A stretch of 64,000 bases of DNA from assembly GCA_018268315.1 (NCBI GenBank), contig JAFDWU010000004.1, positions 27,421 to 91,420 of the forward strand, given 5' to 3'. Under the pieces are notes generated by a model, which saw nothing but the letters and a program-made list of their open reading frames with translations, was not told where the DNA came from and made no database searches. The position numbers were made by a program, and so were the translations under genes. Below, piece after piece: positions 1-8,137 of this stretch. The first letter of the stretch is position 1; the number at the start of each line of letters is the position of its first letter. Source of the DNA: Armatimonadota bacterium (GTDB lineage Bacteria > Armatimonadota > Fimbriimonadia > Fimbriimonadales > Fimbriimonadaceae).

Positions 1-1
1 C

Positions 2-646
2 AGCCACATGATTGGCAACCGCGTATTCGCGCTGAAAGGCGATGTGAACGAGCTTGGCCACATCCTGGACGATAAATACACCCACGAGGAGCTGAAGGAA
101 ATTCAGCAGAGCCTGACCAACAACCTCACGCGTATTGAGGAAATCCTGCGCGAGTTCCGCGATTTCGTTGGGGCAACTCAACTGACCAAGTCTGAAGTCA
201 ACCTCGCCCAGGTGGTGAAGGAATCCGCCACCGAGTATTTCCCGAGGCACTCGGAGTCTGAACTGGTCCTCGATATCGCCGAGAATATTCCCACCGTCCT
301 CGGCGACGAGAGCAAGTTGAGACGAGCAATTGGAGAACTGGTGGAGAACGCCTTGCACCACATCGGCAAAGGCATCGTAACTGTGCGCGCATTCTATGAG
401 CCTGGCGCCTCTGCCAAGGCGGGCAACGCCCGCATTGAGGTCATCGATACCGGCCCCGGCGTCGCCCCCGACCAGAAGCAGGGCATCTTCCAACCGTTCC
501 ACTCCACCCGCGTGAAGGGCCTGGGATTGGGCCTAAGTATCGTGCAGGGAATCGTGGATGCCCACGGCGGGCGAATCTATGAAGACGGCGAAAAGGGCAA
601 GGGCGCTAAGTTCGTGATCCTGCTACCCGTGCGTGATCGTCCATAA
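2..646 (+). CDS. Sensor histidine kinase, C-terminal part (5' end cut by window)
   Basis: The reading frame is open to the window edge, so the sensor part is missing. What remains is a dimerisation/phosphoacceptor helix (a Ser-His-Met-Ile-Gly-Asn stretch at the very start may hold the phosphorylated His) followed by a HATPase_c domain. The domain shows an N-box (ELVENALHH), G1 box (DTGPGV) and G2 box (GLGLGLSIVQG). It would autophosphorylate using ATP and pass phosphate to a response regulator. No regulator is visible downstream; the next gene is an unrelated secreted protein 12 nt away. The kinase assignment is firm; the signal is unknown. Confidence 0.85.
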   Translation, partial: SHMIGNRVFALKGDVNELGHILDDKYTHEELKEIQQSLTNNLTRIEEILREFRDFVGATQLTKSEVNLAQVVKESATEYFPRHSESELVLDIAENIPTVLGDESKLRRAIGELVENALHHIGKGIVTVRAFYEPGASAKAGNARIEVIDTGPGVAPDQKQGIFQPFHSTRVKGLGLGLSIVQGIVDAHGGRIYEDGEKGKGAKFVILLPVRDRP

Positions 647-658
647 TCGAGTAGAGCA

Positions 659-1747
659 ATGAGTGTGCTTCCCCTTTTACTTGTCCTGATGGGCCAAACG
701 CAGACGCCCTCTGCCACGCCCGCGCCCCAGCAGCCGGTGGATCATAAGACGTTTTCTAACCCTCGGGTTGGTTTCGCGTTTGATTACCCCTCGACCTGGC
801 AGCGAACGAAGATGCCGAAGAAGAAGAGGGATGAGGCCCACTTCCAGATTCCCACCAGCGACCCCAAAGCGATGGCCGTGCTTCAAGTCACCGGCGCGAA
901 CTATCGCGGTGAGGCAAAGACTTGGCAGCAGGTTCAGGTTGACATTAACCGCCAGCTTCGCCGGTCAATCACCCGCCAGTGGCAGGAAGAGGTCCTTGGC
1001 GTACCACTGCTTCTGACTAAGATTGAGTACACCCAGAAGGATGTGCCGGAGACCGCGATTGTGGCCCTGGTTTACACCCGAACCAACAAGAAGCTGAACT
1101 ACCGGCTGGAAGCGCCGACCGCTGTGTTCCCAGAGGCGGAAGCCCAGTTCCGACAGACTCTTCTTTCCCTGCGAACCGTATCCGGCGACGCGCCGGAGGA
1201 AGAGGATCCGGGCAAGCCCGCGATGGCGCCTCCCAAGCCCGCAGAGAAAACGCCAACCGTGGTGGCGCTGGTTGCGCCGCCCACCAAGAAGCCCTCGCTG
1301 GACAGCAAGACCTACTCGCTTGCCTTCGAGCAGCGTCGCCTTGACGTGCTGGTTGAAAAGGGTTGGCAGATTAAGAACAATGACGGTGTTTTGCAGATCA
1401 CTCGGCCCGACCTTGGCGCAACGGCGACGATCAAGCTACTCAGCACTATTCAGGCGGGCTCGATGCAGCAATCCTTGGCATCAATCGCCAACAAAGAAAT
1501 CGACCTGTTCGACGTAGTTGACCTTCGGGATAACTCCAACCGCAACGTGCATGGGCATCAGATTCTCGACATTTGGCGCTGCGGTAAGGCCAGCAGCGGA
1601 CCGCTTACCACGTTCCACGGGGTTGGCGAAGCAGGCGGCGACCTGTTCTGGTCCTTGGAACTGAGTGTGCCCAAAGCGCTTGGCGCGAAGCAGAAGCTTC
1701 AGCTAAGGAAGTTCTGCGACGAGATGGTGCTGCAGCCCTCAAAATGA
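659..1747 (+). CDS. Secreted protein of unknown function
   Basis: 362 aa with a short hydrophobic N-terminus (MSVLPLLLVLMG) consistent with a signal peptide, then a Pro/Thr/Gln-rich linker. A globular region with VGFAFDYPSTW resembles PsbP/DUF1795-like folds seen in exported bacterial proteins; that link is weak. A Pro/Lys-rich linker near residues 180-215 separates a second globular half, so the protein looks two-domained. It starts 12 nt after the kinase and its stop overlaps the tsaB start (ATGA), so it is probably co-transcribed with tsaB and murB. No catalytic motif is recognised. Confidence 0.7.
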   Translation: MSVLPLLLVLMGQTQTPSATPAPQQPVDHKTFSNPRVGFAFDYPSTWQRTKMPKKKRDEAHFQIPTSDPKAMAVLQVTGANYRGEAKTWQQVQVDINRQLRRSITRQWQEEVLGVPLLLTKIEYTQKDVPETAIVALVYTRTNKKLNYRLEAPTAVFPEAEAQFRQTLLSLRTVSGDAPEEEDPGKPAMAPPKPAEKTPTVVALVAPPTKKPSLDSKTYSLAFEQRRLDVLVEKGWQIKNNDGVLQITRPDLGATATIKLLSTIQAGSMQQSLASIANKEIDLFDVVDLRDNSNRNVHGHQILDIWRCGKASSGPLTTFHGVGEAGGDLFWSLELSVPKALGAKQKLQLRKFCDEMVLQPSK

Positions 1748-2265
1748 TCTTAGTCGTCAGCACGTCGAGTCCGCTGGTAAGCGTGGCTCTTCTTAATGAG
1801 GAAGGCGTGCTGGCTCATCGAGAGAAGATCGCGCCGCGGCAGGCGAGCCCGGCCGTGTTTGAGATGCTGCGCGAGCTTAAGTTTGATCCGGCAACCGCTG
1901 ATTTCTTCGTGGCCGACGTGGGGCCGGGCAGTTTCACCGGGGTTCGCGTGGGCGTCACCATCGCGAAAACGCTGGCGTTTGCCGTTGGTAAACAAGCATG
2001 CGGTATCAGCGCGTTCAAGTTGATTACCGGGGAGAGGATCGCGATTCCCGTTCGCAAGAACGAGTACCTGCTGAGCACCGGCGAGACGGTTTCTTCGTTG
2101 CCGCCGGGGATTAGCGGTTATGGCGAAGGCTTTGCCGACCAAAGCTATCCGCTGGCGCGAAACGCATCTTTAAAAGACTTGAAGCCCCTCGCCCCTGAAC
2201 TTCTTGTGCCCGACTATCGCCTTGAGCCAAGCATCTCATTTCCGAAGCAGCCCTACCACTCATGA
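1744..2265 (+). CDS. tsaB: tRNA threonylcarbamoyladenosine biosynthesis protein TsaB
   Basis: TsaB pairs with TsaD and TsaE to install t6A at position 37 of ANN-decoding tRNAs. The N-terminal ASKHA fold is clear: ILVVSTSSPLVSVAL at the start and the family hallmark DVGPGSFTGVRVG near residues 59-71, then an AKTLAF helix and GISAF. At 173 aa it is shorter than most TsaB proteins (about 220 aa or more as I recall), and the second half is compressed. The start overlaps the upstream stop by 4 bp (ATGA) and its own stop overlaps murB the same way, indicating translational coupling. Confidence 0.88.
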   Translation: MILVVSTSSPLVSVALLNEEGVLAHREKIAPRQASPAVFEMLRELKFDPATADFFVADVGPGSFTGVRVGVTIAKTLAFAVGKQACGISAFKLITGERIAIPVRKNEYLLSTGETVSSLPPGISGYGEGFADQSYPLARNASLKDLKPLAPELLVPDYRLEPSISFPKQPYHS

Positions 2266-3224
2266 GCTTTGCCTGGCCCGATCAGCTTATCGTCACCCGC
2301 AACGTCCCACTTAAGCCCTACGTGACGCTCGCGGCGGGTGGGCCCGCCGAGCGGTTTTGCCGATTGCGAACCACCGATGAGCTTGCTGAGGCAGCGCGCA
2401 TCGCTCAAAGCGAGGGGCTGATGGTCACGCTGCTGGGTAGCGGAAGCAACGTTCTTCCCGCCGATGAGGGTGTGGGTGGAATTGTTCTGCTGAACCAGGC
2501 GCGCAAGATCGAGCTGCAACCGGACGGCCAGGTGCTGGCGGATTGTGGCTGCTCGTTCCAAGAGTTGTTCTTGAAGGCGACTCAGGCGGGCCTTGGAGGG
2601 CTTGCGTTCGCGGTCGGCATTCCCGGCACGCTGGGCGGCGCGCTCGTCAGCAACGCAGGCGCCTACCGGCAGAACATCGCGGATTTTGTGGAAGAGGTGG
2701 AGATTGTGGAGGGAGGCAAGCGACGCTGGGAACCGGCGGCCTGGATGAACTTTGCGTACCGCAACTCGCGCTTGCGCGAGAACCCGGGCGAGCAGGTTGT
2801 GCTTCTGCGCGCCCGCTTGCGCTTGCCACTAACCGATTCTCGGGAAACTTACCGGATCGCCAAGGAGAATCAGCGCCAGCGGATCTCCAAGCAGCCCGCC
2901 CCTGCCAGCGCCGGGAGCTTCTTCAAGAATGTGGTGGATAAGGAGCTAGCTTTGCGTATCGAGGGCTTGACGCCGGGTATGCGGGAGTCGGGCGTGATTC
3001 CCTCTGGGTTCTTGATCGAGGCAGTGGGAATGAAGGGTCATCGCCACGGCGGCGCAATGCTAAGCGCGCGCCATGCGAATTTCATGCTGAATGTCGGCAA
3101 CGCCACCGCGACGGAGATATTTGAGCTTGCGCAGCTTGCCAAGGCGACGGTTCAGCGGCGCTTCGGCGTGATGCTGGAAGAAGAGGTGCTCTACCTGGGC
3201 CGCTGGACTAGCTTGCCTGCTTAG
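2262..3224 (+). CDS. murB: UDP-N-acetylmuramate dehydrogenase MurB
   Basis: Reduces UDP-GlcNAc-enolpyruvate to UDP-MurNAc with NADPH and FAD in the cytoplasm, the second committed step of peptidoglycan synthesis. FAD-binding motifs are visible: TLAAGGPAERF near residue 22, LLGSGSNVL near 57, and a GIPGTLGGALVSNAGAY stretch. The catalytic Ser motif PASAGSFFKN and C-terminal SARHANFMLN are present. The 320 aa length and lack of an extra insertion fit the shorter (type II) MurB class. It overlaps tsaB by 4 bp and converges on a membrane-protein gene whose end overlaps its own by 17 bp. Confidence 0.95.
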   Translation: MSFAWPDQLIVTRNVPLKPYVTLAAGGPAERFCRLRTTDELAEAARIAQSEGLMVTLLGSGSNVLPADEGVGGIVLLNQARKIELQPDGQVLADCGCSFQELFLKATQAGLGGLAFAVGIPGTLGGALVSNAGAYRQNIADFVEEVEIVEGGKRRWEPAAWMNFAYRNSRLRENPGEQVVLLRARLRLPLTDSRETYRIAKENQRQRISKQPAPASAGSFFKNVVDKELALRIEGLTPGMRESGVIPSGFLIEAVGMKGHRHGGAMLSARHANFMLNVGNATATEIFELAQLAKATVQRRFGVMLEEEVLYLGRWTSLPA

Positions 3225-3759
3225 CAGGACGAACGATCACGTCTCTCAGTTTGATTTCGTCTCGGAACGGGTCGCCTTCGTCTTGCACCCGCTCGGCCCG
3301 AGACAGCACCAGCAATGCCTCCATCAACTCCGCCATTCCAGGTACCACCAGCAAGGGTATCAACCGTTCTGTTCGAATGAAGTAGAACGGTCGAAGTCGC
3401 CACGGGCCAATTTGCAGGTAAAGATAGCCAGCCTTTCTTATGCGCGACAGCTGAATACTGCGGGCAAAGTGGAGACCTGTGATCATCAAGCAATCAGGAT
3501 ACAGGTCAAGAATGAAATCGTACGCTGCGAAGTAGCTTAGGCAGATATGAGGAATTACTGCCAAAGGGACGATTGCGAGCCAGGTTTCACTGTGTGTTCG
3601 ATACTGCAAATAGAATGCTCCCGCGATTACAGAAAGGCAGCAAAGCCCAGCAAGTTGAAACGGAACCGTACGCCATTTATGAGCAGCCGCAACCTGCCGG
3701 AGGGGTTCGTCAGCGGGCGGGTCGTGAAACATCGGACCCAGCAGCTTTCTTAGGATCAT
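3208..3759 (-). CDS. Small membrane protein of unknown function
   Basis: Starting at the ATG at 3759 gives 183 aa. The frame is open further upstream to 3915, but that extension is Pro/Arg-rich and overlaps the ctlX start, so I consider it non-coding. Two hydrophobic segments (VPFQLAGLCCLSVIAGAFYL and a LAIVPLAVIPHICLSYFAAY-type stretch) form a likely membrane hairpin, followed by a charged cytoplasmic tail with beta-strand-like repeats resembling a PH-like membrane domain. Its 3' end overlaps murB by 17 bp in convergent orientation. Function unknown. Confidence 0.6.
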   Translation of the reverse strand: MILRKLLGPMFHDPPADEPLRQVAAAHKWRTVPFQLAGLCCLSVIAGAFYLQYRTHSETWLAIVPLAVIPHICLSYFAAYDFILDLYPDCLMITGLHFARSIQLSRIRKAGYLYLQIGPWRLRPFYFIRTERLIPLLVVPGMAELMEALLVLSRAERVQDEGDPFRDEIKLRDVIVRPAKQAS

Positions 3760-3768
3760 CGTACTGCC

Positions 3769-3774
3769 TATAAT
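3769..3774 (+). promoter_or_regulatory. Candidate -10 hexamer TATAAT upstream of ctlX
   Basis: A perfect TATAAT lies 32 nt before the ATG at 3807. The hexamer 17 nt upstream (TTTCTT) is a poor -35 match. It would place transcription start near 3781 in the gap between the divergent genes. Confidence 0.35.
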
Positions 3775-3806
3775 ACACGCTGGCATGAGGCGAGTATGCT
3801 CATCGC

Positions 3807-4754
3807 ATGGACCCCACCCACCAATCCGATCCGGGCCGGAGAACGCAGGGAGAAAGTCTGCGTGCGCAGACTTTCGTGGGCGGGTGGGAAGCGGGCGACG
3901 GCCCGGCCCCAACATCCCGAGTCCTCATGATCCGCCCGGCATCCTTCGGCTTCAACCCGGAAACCGCCGCTTCCAACACTTTCCAACAGAACACCCATGA
4001 CGTCAACGCCAGTGACACAGCAAGGCAAGAATTCGACCAAGCCGTTATAACGCTAACACAAGCGGGTGTCCAAGTAGAGGTCATTGAAGACACAAGCGAA
4101 CCCCCCAAGCCCGACGCCGTCTTCCCGAATAACTGGGTGAGCTTCCACCCGGGCGGAAGAGCGATCCTCTACCCGATGGCGAACCCAAGCCGACAGGCCG
4201 AGGTGCGCCCCGAAATCCTCCAGCAGCTTGGCTACCAAGTCGCGCTAGACCTAAGACAAGTAGCCCACGGAAAGGCCCTGGAAGGCACCGGCAGCCTCGT
4301 CTTCGATCATCAGGACAAGCTCGCTTACGCCTGCATCTCCCCACGCACCGACCATGACCTCGCTCAACTCGTGTGCGAGCAGATCGGCTACCGGCTCGTC
4401 GCCTTCAAAGCAACCCACCAAGGCCAGCCGATCTATCACACCAACGTCCTCATGGCGGTCGGCGAAGACCTCATCGTCATCTGCAAGGAAGTTTGCGAAA
4501 GCCTTCCCGAACTCCACAAACCCGTTCTCAAAATAAGCAGAGCGCAGATGTGCGCGTTCGCGGGCAACATGCTTCAGCTCCGCTCAACAAGCGGTGAAAA
4601 CCTGTGGGTGATGTCGGAAACCGCGTGGACTTCTCTCACCCCGGATCAGCAACGCCAACTAGAGCAAAGCGGAAAACCGGTAGCAATAAGAATCCCGACC
4701 ATCGAGACGCTCGGCGGGGGCTCCGCCCGCTGCATGATCGCGGAACTATTCTGA
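3807..4754 (+). CDS. ctlX: Citrulline utilization hydrolase CtlX-type (arginine deiminase superfamily)
   Basis: Guanidino-group-modifying alpha/beta-propeller enzyme; CtlX members are assigned to citrulline or arginine breakdown. Family signatures are clear: LMIRPASFGFNPETA, PDAVFPNNWVSFH, EGTGSLV, a catalytic His in IYHTNVLMA, and the nucleophile Cys in GGGSARCMIAE near the C-terminus. The start is uncertain. The first 40 residues from 3807 are Gly/Pro/Arg-rich, unlike family members, and span a perfect inverted repeat, so translation may begin at GTG 3876 or ATG 3927. The stop overlaps the convergent DUF423 gene by 9 bp. Confidence 0.85.
   Translation: MDPTHQSDPGRRTQGESLRAQTFVGGWEAGDGPAPTSRVLMIRPASFGFNPETAASNTFQQNTHDVNASDTARQEFDQAVITLTQAGVQVEVIEDTSEPPKPDAVFPNNWVSFHPGGRAILYPMANPSRQAEVRPEILQQLGYQVALDLRQVAHGKALEGTGSLVFDHQDKLAYACISPRTDHDLAQLVCEQIGYRLVAFKATHQGQPIYHTNVLMAVGEDLIVICKEVCESLPELHKPVLKISRAQMCAFAGNMLQLRSTSGENLWVMSETAWTSLTPDQQRQLEQSGKPVAIRIPTIETLGGGSARCMIAELF
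3852..3875. repeat. Perfect 11-bp inverted repeat with 2-nt loop
   Basis: Arms GAAAGTCTGCG (3852-3862) and CGCAGACTTTC (3865-3875) are exact reverse complements around TG. It lies inside the apparent start of ctlX, or in its leader if translation starts at 3876 or 3927. Flanking CCACCCACC (upstream) and GGTGGG (downstream) could extend the fold. Either a leader hairpin or a dispersed palindromic element. Confidence 0.75.
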
Positions 4755-5114
4755 CGGATTCAGCCGCCAGCCTTCCCATGCAAGCCGCGCCCAGCCGAGA
4801 ATGAAGCACACACCGCCAATCGGCGTAATCGCTCCCATCCACTTGATGCCGGTAATCGCCAGCACGTACAGGCTGCCGGAGAAGATCACCATCCCCGCCA
4901 CCCATAACCGGCCCACCAAACGGCGCGAACCTAGGGGAAGCGCCGCGAGGGCCAGCAATGCCATCGAGTGATACATCTGGTACCGAACCGCGGTCTCGAA
5001 AATGGCCAGCGAATCGGCGCTAATTATCGCCTTCAATCCATGAGCGCCGAACGCGCCCAGTACCACCGCCAGACAGCCAGCAACCGCACCGCTGATTAAG
5101 CAGAACCGATTCAT
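4746..5114 (-). CDS. DUF423 family small membrane protein
   Basis: 122 aa with four hydrophobic segments and the DUF423 signature near the N-terminus: GAVAGCLAVVLGAFGAHGLK, followed by a TAVRYQMYHSMALL segment. The C-terminal half has FSGSLYVLAITG and a GAITPIGGVCFILGW segment. This is the E. coli YgdD type, an inner-membrane protein of unknown role. It is the last gene of a reverse operon, its start overlapping the amidase stop by 4 bp. Confidence 0.88.
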   Translation of the reverse strand: MNRFCLISGAVAGCLAVVLGAFGAHGLKAIISADSLAIFETAVRYQMYHSMALLALAALPLGSRRLVGRLWVAGMVIFSGSLYVLAITGIKWMGAITPIGGVCFILGWARLAWEGWRLNPSE

Positions 5115-5737
5115 TGCGAACCCCTCAGCGCCTTCAGCGCTGCTTCCGTCCCCGCCGCCAGGGCCCGCGCCATCAGCCGCTCTCCCGCGCGACTCCTCAT
5201 GAATTTCTCATCGAACGGGTTCGTCAAAGTCGCCATCTCCACCAGGAGCACCGGCTCTTTGGCGTATATGGAGCCGACGAGCGCCCCATGCTGAGAGCCG
5301 ACCATCGTCTTGGCGTCCGGTAGCAGTCCGTTGTCGGCAAGCGCGCCATTCAGCCGCGCCTTAAACGCCGGATAGAACGCCCGCGCTGCAACCTCGCTGC
5401 TCTGCAACACCGCCAACGTGGGCCCAAGCCGCGCGCCATCCTGCCCCTGTCGGTCTGGATAATAGATCGTAAAGCCGGTCGACGTGCTGCAATCGCAGTG
5501 CAGCCTAATCATGAGCGCGGCATGGCGTCGATTGGCGACTTCCGAACGCCGCTTGTTCGCCACGAATTGGTGTTCTGAGCCCTTTGTAAATACCACCCGG
5601 TAGCCGTCATGTCGAAGAATTTTGCGCAGCAAGACCGCCTCGCGCCAGGCTGCGTGAATCTCGGTGACAACCTTGCCGCGGGTGCCCGGCCCGACCTCAC
5701 TCGGATGACCGGGATCAATGCATATAAGCGGCGTCAT
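5111..5737 (-). CDS. N-acetylmuramoyl-L-alanine amidase (Amidase_3)
   Basis: 208 aa zinc amidase cleaving the bond between MurNAc and the stem peptide. Zinc/catalytic motifs of the family are visible: IDPGHPSE (His) at the N-terminus, TEIHAAW, RLHCDCS (His), and the catalytic Glu in LLVEMATLTNPFDE. No signal peptide or cell-wall-binding repeat is present from this start, so it may act in the cytoplasm (recycling) or be exported by an unusual route. It sits in a 4-bp-overlap operon between asd and the DUF423 gene. asd feeds diaminopimelate synthesis, so both connect to peptidoglycan. Confidence 0.85.
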   Translation of the reverse strand: MTPLICIDPGHPSEVGPGTRGKVVTEIHAAWREAVLLRKILRHDGYRVVFTKGSEHQFVANKRRSEVANRRHAALMIRLHCDCSTSTGFTIYYPDRQGQDGARLGPTLAVLQSSEVAARAFYPAFKARLNGALADNGLLPDAKTMVGSQHGALVGSIYAKEPVLLVEMATLTNPFDEKFMRSRAGERLMARALAAGTEAALKALRGSQ

Positions 5738-6768
5738 GAACGCGCAGTCGCCATCGCCGGAATCACCAACTGCTCAGCGATTTGAACTGCATTCAGCGCC
5801 GCGCCCTTAAGTAGTTGATCGCCCGAAATAAACATGCTGATCGCGGAAGGATGCGAAACATCGCGCCGGATCCGGCCCACGAGCACATCGTCCTGCCCGC
5901 TTGCCTCAATCGGCATCGGGAAGTGGTTCGCGGCGCGATCATCCACCAACCGCACGCCCGGCGCGGCTCGCATTGCCTCGCGCACCGCCTCTTCCGAAGG
6001 CGCAGCGCCCTCAAACTCCACCGTCACCGTCTCGCTGTGGGCCCGAAGCACCGGCACCCGAATGCAGGTCACGTTAATTGGCAGATCGGGCATCGAGAGA
6101 ATCTTTCGGCTCTCCTCGATCACCTTCCACTCTTCTTCGTTGTAGCCGTGCTCGTTCACCTTGGTGTTGTGGCTGAACACGTTGAAAGCGTATTGATGCG
6201 GCAGCACCTTGGGGTCGGCGGGCAGCCCGTTCAAAACGGTTTGAGTTTGGGATTCCAGCTCCTCCATCATCGCCGCACCGCCGCCGCTTGCGCTTTGATA
6301 GGTGCTCACAATCAATCGGGAAATCTTGCCAAGCTTGCGAAGCGGATTCACCGCCACCAGCAGAATCATCGCGGAGCAGTTCGGGTTCGCAATCAACCGT
6401 TGGCCAGGTTTTACGGCATCCAGGTTCACTTCTGGAATAACCAGTGGCACATCGGCATCCATGCGGAATGCGCTTGAGTTATCAATCACCCAAGCGCCAG
6501 CCTTCAAAGCAGCCGGAACAAATTCGCGTGAACGAGATGCCCCCGCGCTGAAGAACGCCACATCAATTCCGTTAAAACTGCTCGCGGTCAGCTCTTCAAC
6601 GACAACCTGCCGATCGCCAAACTTCTGCGTCTTCCCCGCCGAACGTGCCGAGGCAAGCAGGCGTAAGGTTCCCACCGGGAACTTGCGCAGCTCAAACAGG
6701 CGAAGAAATTCGCGTCCCACAGCGCCGGTTGCGCCAACTACGGCTACGTTCAATTGAGGCCCCATCAC
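5734..6768 (-). CDS. asd: Aspartate-semialdehyde dehydrogenase
   Basis: Converts aspartyl phosphate to aspartate semialdehyde with NADPH, the branch point to lysine/diaminopimelate, threonine and methionine. The Rossmann motif VAVVGATGAVGRE spans residues 8-20. The nucleophile Cys is residue 131 in ANPNCSAM, and the catalytic His region HSETVTVEFEG follows in the second half. At 344 aa it is family-typical. First gene of the reverse operon asd-amidase-DUF423, with a 4-bp overlap downstream. Confidence 0.96.
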   Translation of the reverse strand: MMGPQLNVAVVGATGAVGREFLRLFELRKFPVGTLRLLASARSAGKTQKFGDRQVVVEELTASSFNGIDVAFFSAGASRSREFVPAALKAGAWVIDNSSAFRMDADVPLVIPEVNLDAVKPGQRLIANPNCSAMILLVAVNPLRKLGKISRLIVSTYQSASGGGAAMMEELESQTQTVLNGLPADPKVLPHQYAFNVFSHNTKVNEHGYNEEEWKVIEESRKILSMPDLPINVTCIRVPVLRAHSETVTVEFEGAAPSEEAVREAMRAAPGVRLVDDRAANHFPMPIEASGQDDVLVGRIRRDVSHPSAISMFISGDQLLKGAALNAVQIAEQLVIPAMATARS

Positions 6769-6810
6769 CCTCGTTGTACCCCCAGCAGTTCGTGGTACGC
6801 TGATTTCCGC

Positions 6811-7137
6811 ATGAGTTGGCTTTCCATCACTGTTCTTATTTACGGACTCCTAATGCTGGGCGGAGGTATCGGTGGATATAAAGCCGCGGGCAGCCTGCCA
6901 TCGCTTTACAGTGGCCTTATCTCAGGCTGCCTGCTTATTGCCGCCGCATTTGTAAGCAAGACGAACCCGCGCGTTGGCTTCGGTCTTGCCGCGGCCGTTG
7001 CCGCGGTGCTCTGCGTGGTTTTCGTTCGTCGGTATACGGAAACGCAAAAAGTCATGCCGAGTCTTGGACTCTTTGGACTTTCAGCCATTGTCCTTGCGCT
7101 CCTCGCTTTCGGCCACTTCTTTAAGTCAAACGGTTAG
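6811..7137 (+). CDS. TMEM14 family small membrane protein
   Basis: 108 aa from the ATG at 6811. An in-frame ATG at 6754 adds a non-hydrophobic stretch overlapping asd and is less likely. Four hydrophobic helices with the characteristic GGGIGGYKAAGSLPSLYSGL segment near residues 16-35, then a LFGLSAIVLALLAFGHF tail, match the TMEM14/UPF0136 family. Eukaryotic relatives are mitochondrial; the bacterial role is not established. It is followed after 4 nt by an unrelated cytoplasmic protein. Confidence 0.8.
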   Translation: MSWLSITVLIYGLLMLGGGIGGYKAAGSLPSLYSGLISGCLLIAAAFVSKTNPRVGFGLAAAVAAVLCVVFVRRYTETQKVMPSLGLFGLSAIVLALLAFGHFFKSNG

Positions 7138-7141
7138 CCAA

Positions 7142-8134
7142 ATGTCCGCCGCACCCGCCAAGGCTTCTCAGGAAATCCTGCGAGAACTGAAGCATTTCAT
7201 CGAAGCTTCTGTAGAAAGATTGGGTACGACCAAAGCTCTGCCACCGAAGTCGTTCCCGAAGTTCCATTGGCCTCCGCATCCGGAAAGCTACGACTATCAC
7301 ATCACGCCCGATCGATTTACGGAATCAACAAAGCTGGAGCTTGTTGGCGAGACGTTTGATGTGCGGGTTGCCAACACCGAGTACGGCGTGTTTGGCCGTT
7401 GCGAAGAGCTTTGGCTTGAATCGCTCGGCTCAACAGAAGCCGACATGCTGAAGAAGATGGCAAAGGCGGCTGACCCGCTGATTCAGCGCCAGCTAGGCAT
7501 CGCCCGCACAATTGGCCGAGTGGGCCGCTATAAAGGACCACTGAAAGAGCTTCCGGCAGGCGATCTCATCAAGCTGCTGTATTACGAAGATCGCGGCCTT
7601 GCCGCTGAGGCCAAATCGGCGATCGAGACCTCGCCGGATTGGAAAGACTTCACGCAAGCACTCATCGCGATTTTGCGGGACGATAAGCATCCGCATCGGC
7701 GCTCGGCGCAATGGTGCGCGCTGGACATCTTCGAAGACCTTCCCCGCTACGTCAGCTCGCCAGAAGAGGAGATGGAGGCGGTGGAAGGAATGCTGGACCT
7801 TATCTGGACCGCTGAAGACGACTATTGCCGAACCATTTTCAAAGCAGGTGTGGTGCTGGGCGGTCACTTGCCAAGCAAGCACGGCGGGCCGGTGTTGATC
7901 GAGTGCCTTCAGGCGCCTTCGCCCTTCGGGCGTCGGGCGGCGATCCACGGCCTATTCCACGTGGTGGAATGGGACAGCGGCATGAAGGGAGCGGTGGTTA
8001 AGGCGCTACGCAGCATGCTGGAAAGCGAGCGTGAGCCGCTTCTTAAGCACTTCGCGGAGCGAATGGCAAACGACATCGAATCGGACGCTACCGATCACAT
8101 CCCGGAGCCGAGATTCGAAGGCGAAGAGTGGTAG
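7142..8134 (+). CDS. HEAT-like helical protein, unknown function
   Basis: 330 aa from ATG 7142, four nt after the TMEM14 stop; longer upstream starts run through that gene in another frame. No signal peptide. After an N-terminal region with YDYHITPDRF, the second half is Leu/Ala/Glu-rich paired helices (LIKLLYYEDRGLAAEAKSAI, a SAQWCALDIFEDL helix, FGRRAAIHGLFHVV) that look like HEAT repeats and suggest a scaffold. No enzymatic motif recognised. Confidence 0.7.
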   Translation: MSAAPAKASQEILRELKHFIEASVERLGTTKALPPKSFPKFHWPPHPESYDYHITPDRFTESTKLELVGETFDVRVANTEYGVFGRCEELWLESLGSTEADMLKKMAKAADPLIQRQLGIARTIGRVGRYKGPLKELPAGDLIKLLYYEDRGLAAEAKSAIETSPDWKDFTQALIAILRDDKHPHRRSAQWCALDIFEDLPRYVSSPEEEMEAVEGMLDLIWTAEDDYCRTIFKAGVVLGGHLPSKHGGPVLIECLQAPSPFGRRAAIHGLFHVVEWDSGMKGAVVKALRSMLESEREPLLKHFAERMANDIESDATDHIPEPRFEGEEW

Positions 8135-8137
8135 CCC

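Noticed and set aside
5815..6477. Long + strand open frame (220 aa) opposite asd
   Set aside because: His/Arg-rich shadow of the strongly conserved asd gene; no motif or ribosome site.
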